From LC029 sp036676475 (GTDB lineage: Bacteria > Bacillota > Bacilli > Aneurinibacillales > RAOX-1), in the NCBI GenBank assembly GCA_036676475.1, contig JAKFCU010000004.1, positions 1-64,000 of the forward strand: a stretch of DNA of 64,000 nucleotides, in the 5' to 3' direction. Position numbers and translations under genes: made by a program. Shown in pieces: positions 62,761 through 64,000 of the stretch. The stretch's first letter is position 1. Each line of letters begins with the position of its first letter. A model generated the notes under the pieces. It was not told the DNA's origin. It was given only the letters and a program-made list of their open reading frames with translations, and ran no database searches.

Positions 62761-63411
62761 CTACTTTTCCCCTTTTACAATCAGAATTAAATCCTTCATA
62801 TCGTCAAGCAAGTACTCAGGATTAAACTGTTGGAGGAACTCCGGCCCTTTCAAGCTCCAGGATACTCCCGCAGCATGAACCCCGGCGTTATGAGCCGCTT
62901 GAATATCATACTGACTATCTCCCACCATCAACGTCTTCGCCGGATTTGCATTCATCTTTTCCATCGCCTTTAAAACTGGATCAGGGCTTGGCTTATGTTT
63001 TTCAGTATCCTGAAACACGATGAAGGCCTTCATGTATTGATCGATACCAACCAGTTTGGCTCCCATTTCCGCCGTTTTGCGTTGCTTTGTCGTAACAATT
63101 CCCATCGTAACGCCCAATTTGTTCAATTCCTCTAAAGTTTCCAATACATTCGGAATTTCGCGCACATGTTCATCATGAATCTCTTCATTGTGCTCCCGGT
63201 AAGCTTCGGCCAGTAACTCCCTCATCTCTGGCCCGCCATAGTGTTCCATCTGTACAGTCAAGGGCTGACCCATATGAGGAATAATATCTTCACGCTTATA
63301 TCGTCCTGGGAAATGCTGTTCTAACACATGTAGAAACGAAATAATAATTAATTCATTCGTATCAATAATTGTTCCATCCAAATCAAAAAGGACGGTATCA
63401 TATTTCAACAT
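62761..63411 (-). CDS. ppaX: pyrophosphatase PpaX
   Basis: A 216-residue HAD phosphatase. Motif I is LFDLDGTIIDTNELI at about 8-22, motif II near VTTKQRK, motif III KPSPDPVL and motif IV VGDSQYDI. In B. subtilis it removes the pyrophosphate made when HprK dephosphorylates HPr-Ser-P and Crh-Ser-P; crh lies in this window. The ATG at 63411 follows AAAGGTGG. Confidence 0.92.
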   Translation of the reverse strand: MLKYDTVLFDLDGTIIDTNELIIISFLHVLEQHFPGRYKREDIIPHMGQPLTVQMEHYGGPEMRELLAEAYREHNEEIHDEHVREIPNVLETLEELNKLGVTMGIVTTKQRKTAEMGAKLVGIDQYMKAFIVFQDTEKHKPSPDPVLKAMEKMNANPAKTLMVGDSQYDIQAAHNAGVHAAGVSWSLKGPEFLQQFNPEYLLDDMKDLILIVKGEK

Positions 63412-63425
63412 GTGACCAACCACCT

Positions 63426-64000
63426 TTACTCTCCATATTTCATGCTGGCATAACCCATTTTCCGGCGAACCCATCCCAAAACGAGAGCTAAAACAATAAT
63501 CACAATACTAATGACTTGAGCGATCCGTAACGTGTCCGTCAACATTAAACTGTCTGTGCGCATACCCTCAATGAAGAATCTTCCAACGGAATACCACGCC
63601 AGATAAGTTAAGAAAAGCTCTCCCCGTCGAAGTGGAAGCGTTCGGCGTAAGATGAGCAAGAGAGCCACCCCAACAAAATTCCACAGCGATTCATACAGAA
63701 ATGTAGGATGATAATAGGTTCCATTGATATACATTTGATTGATAATAAATTCCGGTAAGTGAAGAGATTCCAGGAACTCCCGGCTGGTTGGACCGCCATG
63801 TGCTTCCTGATTCATAAAATTTCCCCAACGGCCAATGGCCTGTCCAATCAAAATGCTCGGAGCAGCGATATCCGCAATCCTCCAGAAGCTTATCTTCTTC
63901 GCCCGGGTAAAGAAAACTCCCGTCAGAATCGCCCCAATCAAAGCGCCATGAATGGCAATTCCGCCCTTCCAGACCGCGAGGATATCGGCAGGATGATCGC
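63426..64000 (-). CDS. lgt: prolipoprotein diacylglyceryl transferase (5' end outside window)
   Basis: The last 191 codons are visible; the frame is open to the window edge and already shows ADILAVWKGGIAIHG. The active-site stretch GQAIGRWGNFMNQEAHGG and several membrane helices follow. Lgt attaches diacylglycerol to lipoprotein Cys residues, for example those of the two binding proteins in this window. Confidence 0.95.
   Translation of the reverse strand, partial: DHPADILAVWKGGIAIHGALIGAILTGVFFTRAKKISFWRIADIAAPSILIGQAIGRWGNFMNQEAHGGPTSREFLESLHLPEFIINQMYINGTYYHPTFLYESLWNFVGVALLLILRRTLPLRRGELFLTYLAWYSVGRFFIEGMRTDSLMLTDTLRIAQVISIVIIVLALVLGWVRRKMGYASMKYGE

Overview
The window looks like a low-GC Gram-positive chromosome of the order Bacillales. 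The evidence is the gene order ssrA-smpB-rnr-est-secG-eno-gpmI-tpiA-pgk-gap-rpoN, the clpP/crh/whiA/yvcK/rapZ/trxB block, a hisZGDBHAFIE operon next to yvoF-ppaX-lgt, strong AGGAGG ribosome sites, Fur, CtsR and cre-type operators, and many TTG/GTG starts. All of this follows Bacillus subtilis closely. The genus cannot be fixed from the sequence alone.

Layout. 1-7.2 kb holds the 5' part of isocitrate lyase (minus strand), small redox genes (DoxX, extradiol dioxygenase, nitroreductase), an SRPBCC protein and a three-gene ABC importer behind a Fur box. 7.5-9.2 kb is an intact IS1182-family element. 9.3-24.4 kb is an iron-response island with about a dozen Fur boxes: a siderophore-type ABC importer and its AraC-family regulator; an apparent Fur-controlled small RNA resembling FsrA in layout; the IMEF cargo plus encapsulin pair that forms an iron-storing protein compartment; an FbpA-like small protein divergent from a cytoplasmic beta-propeller; a tiny membrane peptide; a decayed AraC/MFS locus; and a Fur-controlled flavodoxin operon. 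Ferredoxin and fumarase lie within it. 25.1-40.6 kb is the housekeeping core: tmRNA, SmpB, RNase R, esterases, SecG, the glycolytic operon without a linked cggR, sigma-54 and ClpP. 40.6-46.8 kb carries crh-whiA-yvcK-rapZ-trxB and a TPR protein.

46.8-55.2 kb is an interruption of the B. subtilis-like gene order. It carries a YmaF-like protein, a palindrome-rich block, a di-heme peroxidase-like protein, DUF2935, an FMN alpha-hydroxyacid oxidase, a small cytochrome c and an RsgA-type GTPase. 55.4-61.8 kb is the complete histidine operon, followed by a small membrane protein, an acyltransferase, ppaX and lgt (cut by the window edge).

How the genes work together. In the iron island, low iron should lift Fur repression of uptake (ABC system), of iron-sparing parts (small RNA, FbpA-like protein, flavodoxin in place of ferredoxin) and of several unknown small proteins; the encapsulin system beside them would hold surplus iron. 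The most unusual signals in non-coding DNA are: (1) two loci 24 kb apart, each with four 21-bp palindromes at identical 51-61-51 bp spacing; (2) an IS and a related 158-bp MITE, each inserted in the loop of a transcription terminator; (3) two promoter-plus-terminator units without an ORF, one under Fur and one with a cre site; (4) a nested palindrome block at 48.5 kb; and (5) an interspersed GCTAC/GTAGC double-hairpin repeat.
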